Assembly: GCA_022842565.1 (NCBI GenBank)
Contig: JALHPH010000068.1
Location: forward strand, 1-7,921
Length of the DNA stretch: 7,921 nt
DNA from: Fimbriimonadaceae bacterium
GTDB taxonomy: Bacteria; Armatimonadota; Fimbriimonadia; Fimbriimonadales; Fimbriimonadaceae
Direction of reading: 5' to 3'
Below the pieces are notes generated by a model. It saw only the letters and a list, made by a program, of their open reading frames with translations. It had not been told where the DNA came from and ran no database searches. The translations under genes and the position numbers were made by a program. Below, one piece after another: positions 1-6,569 of the stretch (the stretch's first letter is position 1; every line of letters starts with the position of its first letter).

Positions 1-2758
1 ACTGCACCGAGCCTGCGGCGAATCCGGTCAGCAGTTGAGTGCTGATCAGGATTTCCTCTTGTCGGGCGCGGCGCTCGACCTTGTCCACCGATGTCGCTTC
101 CACGAGCTGCGCGACTTGGTCCAGGTAGATCGGATTGCCCTGGTCGTAACTCACTGGCACCGATTGCATCAGGTCCGGGTTGTTTCGGTCATCGAGGTGC
201 ATCATCACCCGCACGGGGTACTCGCGCCCCGCCAGGCGCAGCTTGGTGTCGTCGTTGCCTTCGTAGAGCGTGCGCATCACGCCGCTCAGCTCGGCCGTCG
301 TCACATTGGCGTCGGCCATTTTCAGTTCATTCGGCTCGACACGGAGTTCTGGCTTGCCGGCCCGCGAGCTCAGTTCGGGGCTGACCACGCCATCGATCTC
401 GCCCGCCTCAAGGCGCGAAATGATGTTGGCTGCCGTGCGCTGCAGGAGGGCGCGGTCGTCCGATCGCAACGAAACTTGGATCGGCGAACCGAACCCAAAC
501 GCCGACTGCGTGCTGATAATGGTCTTCACGCCGGGCACTTTTCCGATCTGCTTGATCAAATCGCCCGCGACCGAGGTGTCCGTTCGCGTGCGAAGCGGGT
601 GGTCGTGCTTGACCCAAGGTTGCAACGTATCCAGAATAGCTTTCTTTTCGTGGAGCTTCACCGTCATCTGCGCGACGTTCGTACCGCGCGTGCCGCCACC
701 GCCGCCGAAGTCACCCGACCAGTTACCCACGTCGGTCAGCACAAACTGGGCGTCGGGGTGCTTCATCGCGATCTGTTCGATCTCGATCACCTTTGCGAGC
801 GTGTTTTCGAGCGTAGTACCCGGCGCCATTTCGGCGCGGATCGTCACCAATCCACTGTCGGCTGGTGGCGTGAACGAAAACTTGAAGATCTCTTCTTGCT
901 TCCACTGACGGAAGGTGTATCCCAAGTAGCCCGAGGCCGGGAACACCAACGCGAAGAGCAATGCGCCCCAGAGCGGTCGCAGAATGAGCTTGCGGTACTT
1001 GAGGGACGAGATCACGAATGCGATGAAGCCAATCAAGATGCTGGCCCGGACCAGGCCCATCGGGGCACCGAACGCCGCAGCCGAAGCCGATTCGGCGAAG
1101 CTACCGCCGATGACCATGAACACCGCGAGCAGCGAAACAAAGCCCGTGATGAACACGAACCAGCGGTTATTGAGCGACCACTCCAACGACCGCCGATAAC
1201 CCTCGGCGAAGCGGTCGAACGAGCGGTCGAACCACTTGGCAAAGCGGGACCGCTTTGCTTCGACGTCCTCGCCCTCGGCGTACCAGCGCGAGGCGAGCAT
1301 CGGCGTCACCGTGAAGGAAACGAACAGCGAGAGCATCACCGCCACCGCAAACCCGATTCCAAGCGGCTTGAAGAACTGCCCCACCACACCGCCCATGAAA
1401 CCGAGCGGGAGGAAAACGACCACGTCGGCAAGAGTGATGGCGATGGCGGCCAGACCGATCTCGCCGCGACCATTGAGGGCCGCCGTCTGCGGATCCTCAC
1501 CCATTCGAAGGTGGCGATAGATGTTCTCTAGAACCACAATCGCGTCGTCCACCAACACGCCGATTGCGAGCGAGAGCGCCAGCAACGACATGTTGTTCAG
1601 GGTGAATCCGAGTATCCACAGCACCATCAGCGTCGCCATCAAACAGATGGGGATCGCGAGCGCCACGATGAGTGTTCCACGCCAGTCGTGCAAAAAGAGG
1701 TGGACAATGGCCGTGACAAGGATGATGCCGAACACGAGCGCGAACGTGAGGTCGAAGATCGATTCCTCGACCCGCACCGCCACATCCTGCGTCTTCGTCA
1801 TCTTGATACCGTATTCCTGGTCTACCGAGGCGATGACTTCTTTCGCCTTGTGAGAAATCTCGATGGCGTTGCCTTCTCGCGATTTCTGGATCGTCAAGTT
1901 CACGCTCGGTACGCCGTTGAGCCGGGCGTACTCGCGCTTCTCCTTACTGGTGTCCATGACTTCAGCGATGTCGGTGAGCTTGACGGTCGCACCATCTCCA
2001 GGGTTTTGGGGATCGCTGATACGAATGACCGTAGCCGCGACATCTTCAAGCGAGGAGTACTCGTTCGCGACGCGCACCGAGATTTCACGGTCCGAAGTGA
2101 CCATGCGGCCGGCGGGCACGTTCAGCGAAGTCGCCTGCAAGGCACGCTGGACATCCACGATGCCAAGTCCATAAGCTTTAAGGGCATCGGTGCGCAAACG
2201 CACCTGGACTTCTCGCTCATCACCACCCGCAACACTCACCGTCGAGACGCCTGGAATTCGTGCAAATCGGTCCAAGATCTTGTCGTCGATCAGGTCGCGG
2301 AGCTGCTGGGCGTTCATATTGGGAGCGCTCGCAGCCAGCAAAAGTACGGGCTCACTTGCGCCATCCACCTTTCCGACCGTCGGCTTCTCGGCCTCAGTCG
2401 GAAGTTCGCCCACGATTCGGTCCACCTGGGACCGCACATCGTTGAGCGCGATGTCCATGTTGGTGCCGATTTCGAACTGGCCGACCACGACCGACACGCC
2501 CTCTTGCGACGTGCTCGTCACTTCATTGAGACCCGCAACGCCCGAAATGGCCTCTTCCACCTTCCGCGAAACGAGGTTCGCGATCTCTTCGGGACCCGCG
2601 CCGGGATAGACAGTCGAGACGGTGATGACACCGAACTGCACCTCGGGGTTTTCTTCCACTCGCATCTGCTGGAGCGCAAAGAGACCCACAAGGATCGACA
2701 GCACGATGAGCATGAAAATGAACACCGGCCGCGAGATTGCTACTTTTGTAAGTCCCAT
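1..2758 (-). CDS. RND-family (AcrB/MdtB-like, HAE1) efflux pump inner-membrane subunit, 3' end outside window
   Basis: This is the proton-driven inner-membrane pump of a tripartite efflux system, exporting small molecules through the adaptor and TolC channel encoded just upstream. The frame is open from the ATG to the left edge, giving 919 residues without the C-terminus. The start has an AAGGAG ribosome site (2768-2773) 9 bases upstream, inside the last codons of the adaptor gene, and gives the usual N-terminus (ISRPVFIFML). TM1 is at about 12-30, followed by a periplasmic porter domain to about 333. TM2-TM6 lie at about 335-490. TM4 carries the proton-relay pair D404-D405 in GVLVDDAIVVLENI, equivalent to AcrB D407/D408. 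The second periplasmic half begins near F628 (FTPPADSG). The TM10 lysine lies beyond the window. The oddity is about 70 extra residues after TM7, with two further hydrophobic segments. The family call is secure; the substrate cannot be predicted. Confidence 0.96.
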   Translation of the reverse strand, partial: MGLTKVAISRPVFIFMLIVLSILVGLFALQQMRVEENPEVQFGVITVSTVYPGAGPEEIANLVSRKVEEAISGVAGLNEVTSTSQEGVSVVVGQFEIGTNMDIALNDVRSQVDRIVGELPTEAEKPTVGKVDGASEPVLLLAASAPNMNAQQLRDLIDDKILDRFARIPGVSTVSVAGGDEREVQVRLRTDALKAYGLGIVDVQRALQATSLNVPAGRMVTSDREISVRVANEYSSLEDVAATVIRISDPQNPGDGATVKLTDIAEVMDTSKEKREYARLNGVPSVNLTIQKSREGNAIEISHKAKEVIASVDQEYGIKMTKTQDVAVRVEESIFDLTFALVFGIILVTAIVHLFLHDWRGTLIVALAIPICLMATLMVLWILGFTLNNMSLLALSLAIGVLVDDAIVVLENIYRHLRMGEDPQTAALNGRGEIGLAAIAITLADVVVFLPLGFMGGVVGQFFKPLGIGFAVAVMLSLFVSFTVTPMLASRWYAEGEDVEAKRSRFAKWFDRSFDRFAEGYRRSLEWSLNNRWFVFITGFVSLLAVFMVIGGSFAESASAAAFGAPMGLVRASILIGFIAFVISSLKYRKLILRPLWGALLFALVFPASGYLGYTFRQWKQEEIFKFSFTPPADSGLVTIRAEMAPGTTLENTLAKVIEIEQIAMKHPDAQFVLTDVGNWSGDFGGGGGTRGTNVAQMTVKLHEKKAILDTLQPWVKHDHPLRTRTDTSVAGDLIKQIGKVPGVKTIISTQSAFGFGSPIQVSLRSDDRALLQRTAANIISRLEAGEIDGVVSPELSSRAGKPELRVEPNELKMADANVTTAELSGVMRTLYEGNDDTKLRLAGREYPVRVMMHLDDRNNPDLMQSVPVSYDQGNPIYLDQVAQLVEATSVDKVERRARQEEILISTQLLTGFAAGSVQ
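893..1108 (-). other. Extra two-helix membrane insertion in the RND pump (about residues 551-622)
   Basis: In AcrB-type pumps TM7 leads within a few residues into the periplasmic FxPxxDxG segment. Here TM7 (about 533-551, FVFITGFVSLLAVFMVIGG) is followed by an Ala/Ser/Gly-rich linker and two more hydrophobic stretches, about 569-586 (ending ILIGFIAFVISS) and about 592-613 (LRPLWGALLFALVFPASGY). Only then comes FTPPADSG. An even number of added helices keeps the second porter domain in the periplasm, so the pump could still fold normally. The lead-ins SLNNRWFVF and SLKYRKLIL look alike, so a local duplication of the TM7 region is possible. Hydrophobicity was judged by eye. Confidence 0.7.
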
Positions 2759-2761
2759 GGC

Positions 2762-4210
2762 TTACTGCTCCTTGGGCGTCTCGATCCGGATGACCGCGCC
2801 CTCTGACAGTTGGTTTTGCCCCGACACCACGACTTTCTCGCCTTCTCGAACGCCGATCACACGCAACCGGTTGCTTTGCGAGCCGTTCACCGTGACCGTC
2901 CGCTTGGCCGCTTTGGTGCCGGCTGCAATCCAAACGGTGCGCTGGGTACCCAATCCGATCACCGCTGACGGCGGCAAAAGAATCGCGCCGGGATCGCGGG
3001 CAAGTTCCACGCTTCCGCGAGCGAACATTCCCGACCTCAGCCCATCTGGCAGGTTATCGAGCGAGATTCGCACTTTGAAAAGCCGCCCTAGCGATTCTCC
3101 GCTCGGGTTGACGGCGGCGATGGTTCCGGTAAGAGCTTGATTTTTGAGCGCATCCACGGTCACCGCCACGGTCATGCCCGGCTTGAGTTGCGCGACTTGC
3201 GATTCGGGAACGTCTCCCTCAAAATAGATTCCTTCGAGTCCAACAATCCGCGCAAATGGCGAGCCGGGAGCCAGGTACTGACCTGGCTGAAGGGGCTTTC
3301 CGGCAATCCGCCCGCTATAGGGGGCTCGGATGATCGCGTCTTCCACCGCTTGACGGGCCAATACTTCAGCATCTTCGGCGCCGGCAAGCGCAGCCCGGGC
3401 GGCGTCCACTCGGTCCCCGAACTGCACGTCTGCACGTTGGCTCGCGAGAGCTTGCTGCAAATTCTCCCGGGCGAGGCGAACACCTGCTTCCGCAGACTGC
3501 AAATCCTCGGAGCGCGTTGCGTTCATCACGATCCGCTTCTGCTCGAGCGAGTTTTCGTAGGCGGCAAGCGCGTTGGCGTGGCCAAGCCGATACTGGTCAA
3601 GCTCGCGCTGGCTGATAGCACCCTCTCCAAAAAGCCTTTCGGCGCGCTGAAGATCGCTCTTGGCGATGTCGAGCGCGGTTTTGGCGGCGCGCACCGCAGC
3701 GTCCGCTTGAGCGCGCTCTTCCACCCGTGCGCCATTTCTGGCCCGCAGCAGCGCGGACTCGGCCTGGGCGAGTTGAGCTCGCGCGGCGCGAACAGCGGAG
3801 CTGGATTCCTGCGGTCGAACGACAGCGTCGTTTTGGGCTTGCCGGAGCGAGGCCCTCGCGGCTGCGACCTGCGATTGAGCCTGCCGAATCCGGGTTTGGG
3901 CGTCGGTGGTGTCTTGGCGAGCCAGGACCTGGCCGGCCGTCACGGCGTCGCCATCTTTCACGAAGACAGCCACCAGTCGCCCGGGGGCTTGCGCCGTGAG
4001 TACGGAGTCATCGCCGCTCGTCAGGTTTCCCGAGATTTGAAGCGTAGTGACGAAATCTGTCGGGCTCGCGGTCACCACCTGAACCGGCACGGAGCGATCG
4101 GCCAGAACTGTTTGCGTTTCTTTCGCTTCGGCTTGAGCCTGCCGGTTCACACAGCCGGTCAGCGAAAGACCCGCGATCAAGAAAATGCCAAAAAGGAGTG
4201 AACGATTCAT
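2762..4210 (-). CDS. RND efflux periplasmic adaptor (membrane fusion protein), lipoprotein
   Basis: This adaptor bridges the inner-membrane pump and the TolC-like channel. The 482 residues begin with a lipoprotein signal whose lipobox LTGC gives Cys20 as the lipidated residue, so it should be anchored in the inner membrane facing the periplasm. Domains in order: first lipoyl half about 66-100 (APGRLVAVFVKDGDAVTAGQ); a long alpha-helical hairpin about 104-292; second lipoyl half about 293-322 (IIRAPYSGRI); beta-barrel about 325-402; membrane-proximal domain about 408-478. The hairpin tip carries the TolC-docking motif R189, L193, S200 with the same spacing as AcrA R128/L132/S139. The hairpin is much longer than that of AcrA. 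The start codon overlaps the stop of the channel gene (ATGA, 4207-4210) with no clear Shine-Dalgarno, suggesting translational coupling. The AAGGAG serving the pump lies in its last codons. Confidence 0.95.
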   Translation of the reverse strand: MNRSLLFGIFLIAGLSLTGCVNRQAQAEAKETQTVLADRSVPVQVVTASPTDFVTTLQISGNLTSGDDSVLTAQAPGRLVAVFVKDGDAVTAGQVLARQDTTDAQTRIRQAQSQVAAARASLRQAQNDAVVRPQESSSAVRAARAQLAQAESALLRARNGARVEERAQADAAVRAAKTALDIAKSDLQRAERLFGEGAISQRELDQYRLGHANALAAYENSLEQKRIVMNATRSEDLQSAEAGVRLARENLQQALASQRADVQFGDRVDAARAALAGAEDAEVLARQAVEDAIIRAPYSGRIAGKPLQPGQYLAPGSPFARIVGLEGIYFEGDVPESQVAQLKPGMTVAVTVDALKNQALTGTIAAVNPSGESLGRLFKVRISLDNLPDGLRSGMFARGSVELARDPGAILLPPSAVIGLGTQRTVWIAAGTKAAKRTVTVNGSQSNRLRVIGVREGEKVVVSGQNQLSEGAVIRIETPKEQ

Positions 4211-5487
4211 GAGTTTGGTTGGGGGTTCAAGTCATCGGTGCCGACCGCGCGTCGGAGCGCGGCTTGGGCCGCCAAGGCATCGTATTGGGCCAGCGATAGG
4301 TTCAACTCGGCCTCGGTGAGGTCGTTGCGCGCAATGGTCACGTCGAGCAGAATGCCGACTTGGTTCTCATATCGAAGAGTCGCCAGCCGAAGAGCCTCGG
4401 TCTGAAGTTCCACCGCTTTTCGCGCGGATGCGAGCCGCTGCAGCGCGTTTTGGAGTCGCACCCAGTTGCTGCGAACTTCCAGCGCGATGCCCAGCTTCGT
4501 TTGGTCGAGATTCGAGCGGATTTGGTCCTCCAGGATTTTCGATTCGCGAATCCGCGAGCGGGTGATGCCGCTATCAAACAGTGGGAAGCTGAGGGTCGCC
4601 GAGATCGTCGCCTGACTGCCGTTATTGAAAGGGCCAGGGTCGATAGTGAAAAGTTGGTTCGCAGCAACGCTGAGTGTCGGGCTATTGCCGATACGAGTTG
4701 CGAATGTCACAAATTCTCTGGCAACCAGCAAGTTTTGGAGCTGCCTCAGCTCGGGGCGGTTCTGCTCGGCGAGCGCTACAAGGCCATCTCCATTGCCCGG
4801 CAGGGTCACTTCCATGTCAACAGGCTCGACTTCGATCTCCGCGTCTACCGGCCGAGCCATGGCGTTGTTCAGCACCTGCTCGGCCAACCGAAGGTTGTTT
4901 CGGGCGGTGATGAGCTCGGATTCGCCGCGCACAACTTCAGTCTCCAGCCTCACCACGTCAAACCGTGGAATATCCCCGGCCGCGAATCGCTTTTGTAGGT
5001 TTGCCAACGTGCCTTGGATTGAGGCGAGCGCCCTTTCGCGAACGGCGACCGAATCCTGGGCTTGGAGGACTCCCACATAGGCCTCGCGGACAATGCCACG
5101 AACACGGTTCAGTTCTGCTTCGATCGCCTCGCTGGCAGCATCTTCGTTTTTTCTTGCGGCGGCTGCGGTTTTACGGTTGAGACCTAGAACGTCAACGGGA
5201 TAGCTCAGTGTGAGAGCGACCCGCTTGGCGTCCGATGACGAAGGGGAGCCGGGACCAAAGCTCTGCGAGGGCAAGTAGCGCTCGTAAACCGCCTGGCTAT
5301 CCAGGCGAAAACCGAGCAGTCCCAGCGCTTGCCGGGACTGTTCGCGAGCTTGCAGGTATTGCTGCCTCGCCAGCCGCACAGAAGGCGCGTCGCGTTGCGC
5401 CCGCACCACAGCTTCTTCCAAAGTGATGCGTTCGGCAAAAGAAATGCTCGTCAAAGCGAGCATGATCATCCAACCCCAACGTGTCAT
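4207..5487 (-). CDS. TolC-family outer membrane efflux channel (OEP family)
   Basis: This is the trimeric outer-membrane exit duct of the efflux system. The 426 residues start with a Sec signal peptide (MTRWGWMIMLALTSISFA, likely cleaved after Ala18). Two homologous outer-membrane-efflux repeats follow, about 22-210 and 235-415. Each has a long helical coiled-coil part and beta-strand segments (near 88-98 and 294-303, the latter TISATLSFPLFDSG). Paired family motifs are visible: RFAAGDIPRFDVVRLETE near 167-184 and RYENQVGILLDVTIARNDL near 372-390. Length is typical of the family. The start overlaps the stop of the regulator gene by ATGA (5484-5487), and a perfect AGGAGG sits 7 bases upstream (5495-5500). 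It therefore has its own strong ribosome site as well as coupling. It is the second gene of the regulator-channel-adaptor-pump operon. Confidence 0.95.
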   Translation of the reverse strand: MTRWGWMIMLALTSISFAERITLEEAVVRAQRDAPSVRLARQQYLQAREQSRQALGLLGFRLDSQAVYERYLPSQSFGPGSPSSSDAKRVALTLSYPVDVLGLNRKTAAAARKNEDAASEAIEAELNRVRGIVREAYVGVLQAQDSVAVRERALASIQGTLANLQKRFAAGDIPRFDVVRLETEVVRGESELITARNNLRLAEQVLNNAMARPVDAEIEVEPVDMEVTLPGNGDGLVALAEQNRPELRQLQNLLVAREFVTFATRIGNSPTLSVAANQLFTIDPGPFNNGSQATISATLSFPLFDSGITRSRIRESKILEDQIRSNLDQTKLGIALEVRSNWVRLQNALQRLASARKAVELQTEALRLATLRYENQVGILLDVTIARNDLTEAELNLSLAQYDALAAQAALRRAVGTDDLNPQPNS

Positions 5488-5729
5488 TCGCCACCCTCCT
5501 CGAGCGGGGCTTCTTGAGAGAAGCGTTCAAAGGCGGCTTGGTACTGAGCCAGAACCTTCGGCATGGTTTGCAGTTTGCCAATCGTGAGGCAACCGTGCAT
5601 CGGGTCCTTGCCGACAAGGAGCTTGTCGCCGGCTTTGATGTCTAGTTCGGCCCGAGCCTCTGCGGGGATCACGATTTGCCCTCGCTCCCCAACCGTCACG
5701 CTTCCGTAAAAGAGTTCCTGAATGTCCAT
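5484..5729 (-). CDS. AbrB/MazE/SpoVT-type small DNA-binding protein, probable regulator of the efflux operon
   Basis: This 81-residue protein carries a swapped-hairpin AbrB-type DNA-binding domain at about residues 9-50. The pattern is the usual one: GSVTVGERGQIVIPAEAR followed by a short helix, LDIKAGDKLLVGKD. Such proteins bind DNA as dimers, either as transition-state regulators or as antitoxins of the MazE/VapB type. No toxin gene lies next to it. Instead its stop overlaps the TolC start, so a role as local regulator is more likely. The C-terminal 30 residues (LAQYQAAFERFSQE) look helical and are extra to the domain. The start at 5729 is the only reasonable one, because an in-frame stop lies at 5757-5759. 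There is no Shine-Dalgarno. Operator-like repeats lie immediately upstream, which fits autoregulation; that part is inference. Confidence 0.85.
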   Translation of the reverse strand: MDIQELFYGSVTVGERGQIVIPAEARAELDIKAGDKLLVGKDPMHGCLTIGKLQTMPKVLAQYQAAFERFSQEAPLEEGGE

Positions 5730-5735
5730 GATGCC

Positions 5736-5749
5736 ATGCGCGTACGCAT
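5736..5749. repeat. Inverted repeat ATGCG-N4-CGCAT in the leader of the regulator gene
   Basis: Perfect 5-base arms (5736-5740 and 5745-5749) surround a 4-base centre, just downstream of the proposed -10 element and 7 bases before the regulator start codon. It could be an operator for a dimeric regulator such as the AbrB-type protein it precedes. No binding evidence exists in the sequence itself. Confidence 0.45.
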
Positions 5750-5755
5750 ATGTGG

Positions 5756-5784
5756 ACTATATCACACATCTCACACACTTCGCG
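5756..5784 (-). promoter_or_regulatory. Candidate promoter of the regulator-efflux operon
   Basis: On the minus strand an extended -10, TGATATAGT (TATAGT at 5761-5756), stands 26 bases before the ATG of the regulator gene. The -35 position at 17-base spacing (CGCGAA, 5784-5779) is poor, which is usual for extended -10 promoters or promoters needing an activator. It sits directly behind the rpmA terminator, so the operon needs its own start site. The prediction is by eye only. Confidence 0.5.
5759..5776. repeat. Tandem 9-base direct repeat overlapping the -10 element
   Basis: On the plus strand ATATCACAC (5759-5767) is followed at once by ATCTCACAC (5768-5776), an 8 of 9 match. One copy overlaps the proposed -10 and the other fills the spacer, the classical position for a repressor site. 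ATGTG (5750-5754) and CACAT (5765-5769) also form an inverted pair around the -10. Confidence 0.45.
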
Positions 5785-5795
5785 CATTTCTTAAC

Positions 5796-5821
5796 AAAAA
5801 ACCCATCCCGATTGGGATGGG
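5796..5821 (-). terminator. Rho-independent terminator after rplU-rpmA
   Basis: A perfect 8-bp stem, CCCATCCC (5802-5809) and GGGATGGG (5814-5821), with a 4-base loop is followed on the minus strand by six T residues (5801-5796). It lies 24 bases beyond the rpmA stop and separates the ribosomal genes from the efflux operon. On the plus strand the T-tract is displaced by 8 bases, so it is mainly one-directional. Confidence 0.93.
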
Positions 5822-5845
5822 TCTCATGCTTTTTTGACGGATGGC

Positions 5846-6106
5846 TTAGTTTGCGGCGAGTGCGTAGACGCTGATGCGGCGGCGCTTCTCGGGCCCTTCG
5901 AACTTGATGGTTCCGGGGATCAGGGCGAAAATCGTGTGATCGTTGCCGATACCGACGTTCTCACCTGGATGGAACTTGGTGCCGCGTTGGCGGACGATGA
6001 TGGCGCCTGCTTTGACCGATTCGCCAGCATAGCGCTTAACTCCGAGTCGCTTAGAATTTGAATCGCGACCGTTGCGGGATGATCCTTGAACTTTTTTATT
6101 TGCCAT
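5846..6106 (-). CDS. rpmA: 50S ribosomal protein bL27
   Basis: Ribosomal protein of the large subunit whose N-terminal tail reaches toward the peptidyl-transferase centre. The 86 residues match the family along their whole length: [19 protein letters not shown] near residues 8-26, then [21 protein letters not shown] and the C-terminal RRRISVYAL. The N-terminus begins [10 protein letters not shown] rather than the more usual MAHKK-GGGSS form and has no cleavable Firmicutes-type extension. An AGGAAG ribosome site (6115-6120) is 8 bases before the ATG. It follows rplU after 20 bases and is co-transcribed with it. The usual downstream partner obg is absent: a terminator follows directly. Confidence 0.98.
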   Translation of the reverse strand: MANKKVQGSSRNGRDSNSKRLGVKRYAGESVKAGAIIVRQRGTKFHPGENVGIGNDHTIFALIPGTIKFEGPEKRRRISVYALAAN

Positions 6107-6126
6107 GACGTGTGCTTCCTATCGGC

Positions 6127-6444
6127 TTACTTGCCGGCGATGACCTCTGTCACGCGAATCGATGTGTACGGTTGGCGGTGGCCCCAGCGCTTGCGCACGT
6201 TCTTCTTCGCCTTGTAATTGAAGGCGTTGACCTTTTCGCCGAGGAATTGGCGAACAATGGTTCCGCGCACTTTGGCACCCTTCACGTAAGGGGAACCCAG
6301 CTTGACCGAACCGTCATTTGCCACGAAGACAACCTCGTCGAACTCAAGAGCAGCGCCTGGCTCGCCCTCAAGCTTATCCACGATGATGACCTCATCTTTT
6401 GCAGCCTTATACTGCTTTCCGCCCGTCTTAATGATTGCGTACAT
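6127..6444 (-). CDS. rplU: 50S ribosomal protein bL21
   Basis: Ribosomal protein that binds 23S rRNA in the large subunit. The 105 residues show the family start MYAIIKTGGKQYKAAKDE and the C-terminal RNA-binding end with RWGHRQPYTSIRVTEVIAG. Length is typical (about 103). A longer reading from a GTG at 6495 is rejected because the added 17 residues do not resemble the family and the predicted transcript would begin near 6491. A GGAG lies 11 bases before the chosen ATG (6456-6459), a somewhat long spacing. It is the first gene of the rplU-rpmA pair, with its own promoter upstream. Confidence 0.98.
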   Translation of the reverse strand: MYAIIKTGGKQYKAAKDEVIIVDKLEGEPGAALEFDEVVFVANDGSVKLGSPYVKGAKVRGTIVRQFLGEKVNAFNYKAKKNVRKRWGHRQPYTSIRVTEVIAGK

Positions 6445-6497
6445 CTGTCTCAACACTCCACCGGCCTGGAGAACATTCAGGCTGACGGCAAACACGC

Positions 6498-6527
6498 ATT
6501 ATGACATGTCGCCCCGCGACTCTGCAA
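6498..6527 (-). promoter_or_regulatory. Candidate promoter of rplU-rpmA
   Basis: On the minus strand TTGCAG (6527-6522), an 18-base spacer and CATAAT (6503-6498) preceded by TGT form a sigma-70-like promoter with extended -10. The start of transcription would fall near 6491, giving a leader of about 47 bases. The spacer contains a perfect inverted repeat, GTCGC-CCC-GCGAC (6508-6520). Found by eye. Confidence 0.55.
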
Positions 6528-6569
6528 CGCTCACCGACTCCTTTCTCCTTATTTTTTGCCGAATCTGGG

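Noticed and set aside
35..1531. Long plus-strand open frame of 498 codons
   Set aside because: It lies antisense to the RND pump, whose family identity is clear. Its Arg/His/Glu-rich product looks like a GC-rich shadow of coding sequence on the other strand, and no ribosome site is seen.
1688..2806. Plus-strand open frame of 372 codons
   Set aside because: Antisense to the pump N-terminal half and the adaptor end; biased composition and no recognisable domain.
3137..4201. Plus-strand open frame of 354 codons
   Set aside because: Antisense to the adaptor gene along its length; composition is that of a shadow frame.
5484..5729. Antitoxin half of a toxin-antitoxin pair
   Set aside because: The domain could be MazE- or VapB-like, but the neighbouring genes are a ribosomal protein and a TolC channel; no small toxin is present on either side.
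5527..5787. Minus-strand 86-codon frame over the regulator gene
   Set aside because: Overlaps the AbrB-type gene in another frame; Arg/Gly-rich product without any domain.
5796..5833. Bidirectional terminator
   Set aside because: The plus-strand T-tract begins 8 bases after the stem, and there is no convergent plus-strand gene to terminate.
6445..6495. 17-residue N-terminal extension of bL21 from a GTG
   Set aside because: Not family-like. The proposed promoter -10 sits at 6498-6503, so the GTG would lie upstream of the transcript start, and the downstream ATG gives the normal bL21 length.
6501..6536. Eleven-codon GTG peptide after an AAAGGAG on the minus strand (VSVAESRGDMS)
   Set aside because: It coincides with the rplU promoter elements and is too short to support without conservation data.
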